A stretch of DNA of 12,535 nucleotides from Nanogingivalis sp963545035 (GTDB lineage Bacteria; Patescibacteriota; Saccharimonadia; Saccharimonadales; Saccharimonadaceae). The position numbers were made by a program, and so were the translations under genes. The stretch spans positions 1 through 12,535 of the forward strand of contig CAUUHU010000022.1 in assembly GCA_963545035.1 (NCBI GenBank), given 5' to 3'. This document shows, one piece after another, positions 10,847-12,535 of the stretch (within the stretch, counting starts at the first letter, position 1; the number at the start of each line of letters is the position of its first letter). A model generated the notes under the pieces. It was given only the letters and a program-made list of their open reading frames with translations. It made no database searches and was not told the origin of the DNA.

Positions 10847-12535
10847 ATGAAATATCGCGAGTTTAAATTAAAATCAAAATATCAGCCTACCGGAGATCAG
10901 CCGCAAGCGATTTCGCAACTAGTTGAGGGTTTAAAAAAAGGTGAGCATGAACAAACTTTGTTGGGCGTAACCGGTTCGGGTAAAACTTTTACAATGGCGA
11001 ATATTATTCAAGCCACTCAAAAACCAACTTTAATTCTTGCGCACAATAAAACTCTTGCTGCTCAGCTTTATGGCGAGTTTAAAAAATTTTTTCCTGAAAA
11101 TGAAGTTCATTATTTTGTGAGCTATTTTGATTATTATCAGCCAGAAGCTTATATTGCAAGTACGGACACATATATTGAAAAAGATTCGCGAATAAATGAA
11201 GAAATAGAAAAGCTCCGACACGCTGCAACCGAGGCATTGTTAACTCGAAGTGATACAATTATTGTTTCGAGTGTTAGTTGTATTTATGGTATCGGTTCGC
11301 CGGCGAGCTATATGCAAATGGCTCTACACATTAAGCCTGGAATGCGATATAACCGTGATAAATTTTTGAGGCACTTGAAAGATATTCAATATGAACGAAA
11401 CGATGTTGATTTTTCTCGTGGAACTTTTCGGGTTCGTGGTGATACGATAGATATTTTTACCGCAGGATCAGATCTGGCAGTGCGGGTAGAATTTTTTGGT
11501 GATGAAATTGATAGATTAACTATCATGAATCCACTCACGGGTGAGATTCTTGAAAAACCGCAATTTTTTGATATTTTTCCGAATTCTCACTACGCTACAC
11601 CGAAAGAAATTATCGATCGAGCAATTCCGCAGATTGAGAAGGAATTTTATGCAAGATATGAATATTTCGAAAAAAATAAAAAATATCTTGAGGCGCAACG
11701 ATTAGCTCAGCGTACGAAATATGATCTTGAGATGCTTCGGGAGACTGGATTTGTGAAGGGGATTGAAAACTATACGCGGTATTTAACTGAGCGCGCACCC
11801 GGTGAACAGCCCGCAACTTTGCTAGATTATTTTCCAGATGATTTTTTACTCTTAGTTGATGAATCACATATGACTTTACCGCAAGTTCGCGGGATGTTTA
11901 ATGGTGACCGAGCGCGTAAAACTGTTTTAGTGGATAATGGTTTTCGGTTGCCTTCAGCTCTTGACAATCGACCTTTGACTTTTGATGAATTTTATAAACA
12001 CATCAATCAGGCGATTTATGTTTCAGCAACCCCTGGCGATTTTGAACTTGAGCATTCGCCAAAACCAGCTCAGCAGGTTATTCGTCCAACGGGATTATTG
12101 GATCCTGAAATTGAAGTTCGAAAAATTGAAGGTCAAGTTGATGATTTGATGGAAGAAATTCAAAAACGGATTTCGAAAGGTCAGCGTGTTTTAGTTACAA
12201 CCTTAACTAAGAGAATGGCGGAAGATTTGAGCGGCTTTTTGGAAGAAAACGGGATAAAAACAGCGTATATTCATAGTGAAATTGACACTCTGGAACGTGG
12301 TGATATTTTGCGTGATTTGCGTGAAGGGACTTACGACGTTCTTGTTGGAATTAATCTTTTGCGTGAGGGATTGGATTTGCCAGAGGTTAGTTTGGTTGTG
12401 ATTCTAGATGCGGATAAAGAAGGCTTTTTGCGCTCAGAAAGTGCATTAATTCAAACGATCGGTCGAGCGGCTAGACACGATGAAGGAAAAGTGATTATGT
12501 ATGCCGATAAAATAACTCGTTCAATGAAGCTTGCG
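10847..12535 (+). CDS. uvrB: UvrABC excision nuclease subunit B (3' end outside window)
   Basis: UvrB receives damaged DNA from UvrA, verifies the lesion with a beta-hairpin and recruits UvrC for incision. The frame is open to the window edge, giving 563 residues of an expected 660-680. Visible features in order are Walker A GVTGSGKT (40-47), the damage-probing hairpin region YFDYYQPEAYIASTDTYIEK (93-112), the DESH Walker B (338-341), YVSATPG (391-397), and helicase motif VI QTIGRAARH (536-544). The C-terminal UVR domain that binds UvrC is not in the window. The start at ATG 10847 matches the usual UvrB N-terminus (F-x-L-x-S-x-Y-x-P-x-G-D-Q-P) with nothing usable upstream. Confidence 0.97.
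   Translation, partial: MKYREFKLKSKYQPTGDQPQAISQLVEGLKKGEHEQTLLGVTGSGKTFTMANIIQATQKPTLILAHNKTLAAQLYGEFKKFFPENEVHYFVSYFDYYQPEAYIASTDTYIEKDSRINEEIEKLRHAATEALLTRSDTIIVSSVSCIYGIGSPASYMQMALHIKPGMRYNRDKFLRHLKDIQYERNDVDFSRGTFRVRGDTIDIFTAGSDLAVRVEFFGDEIDRLTIMNPLTGEILEKPQFFDIFPNSHYATPKEIIDRAIPQIEKEFYARYEYFEKNKKYLEAQRLAQRTKYDLEMLRETGFVKGIENYTRYLTERAPGEQPATLLDYFPDDFLLLVDESHMTLPQVRGMFNGDRARKTVLVDNGFRLPSALDNRPLTFDEFYKHINQAIYVSATPGDFELEHSPKPAQQVIRPTGLLDPEIEVRKIEGQVDDLMEEIQKRISKGQRVLVTTLTKRMAEDLSGFLEENGIKTAYIHSEIDTLERGDILRDLREGTYDVLVGINLLREGLDLPEVSLVVILDADKEGFLRSESALIQTIGRAARHDEGKVIMYADKITRSMKLA

Noticed and set aside
1..12535. tRNA, rRNA, CRISPR arrays, insertion sequences or riboswitches
   Set aside because: No cloverleaf, spaced repeats, transposase or conserved riboswitch core was recognised on either strand; leaders are too short for most riboswitches.

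Overview
The window is a low-GC stretch of a small, tightly packed bacterial chromosome with short intergenic gaps. It contains no tRNA, rRNA, insertion sequence or CRISPR array that I can see. The gene mix and style fit a Patescibacteria/CPR genome, most likely Saccharibacteria (TM7). The pointers are a reduced sugar-phosphate cluster built around GAPDH, RpiB- and RPE-like proteins, a RelA/SpoT protein lacking the usual C-terminal regulatory domains, many short lineage-type hypothetical proteins, and TGA still used as a stop (unlike Absconditabacteria or Gracilibacteria). The placement is inference from sequence feel, not a database match.

Layout. (1) Bases 2-1388: the C-terminal end of RadA, then a membrane-anchored PIN-TRAM protein, echoing the radA-(disA)-yacL order of Firmicutes. 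(2) 1411-2470: a divergent pair, an unknown 133-residue protein on the minus strand and inorganic pyrophosphatase on the plus strand, each with a near-consensus sigma-70-type promoter. (3) 2529-4120: a bifunctional-type (p)ppGpp synthetase/hydrolase whose promoter implies a leaderless mRNA. (4) 4125-5658: a small accessory island with overlapping unknown genes on the plus strand and, converging on them, a secreted lactococcin 972-like peptide plus a one-helix membrane protein on the minus strand. (5) 5774-9980: a six-gene operon, GAPDH, RpiB-like, RPE-like, PfkB-family kinase, an unknown helical protein and a LOG/SLOG-type protein, with gaps of 2-11 bases or overlaps, closed by a terminator. 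(6) 10034-10783: a SHOCT-domain membrane protein whose promoter has a 17-base poly-A run in its spacer and which lies between two near-identical terminators. (7) 10811 to the end: uvrB, again apparently leaderless, cut off by the window edge.

How the parts may work together. The operon can be read as a route from nucleosides or nucleotides to ATP: a PfkB kinase phosphorylates a nucleoside or ribose, a LOG-type phosphoribohydrolase releases ribose 5-phosphate, the RpiB- and RPE-like enzymes carry it to pentulose phosphates, and GAPDH handles the resulting triose. Both isomerase-like proteins carry substitutions at normally conserved active-site positions, so the real substrates may differ. The most distinctive accessory items are the bacteriocin-like secretion cassette and the poly-A promoter that could switch by slippage.
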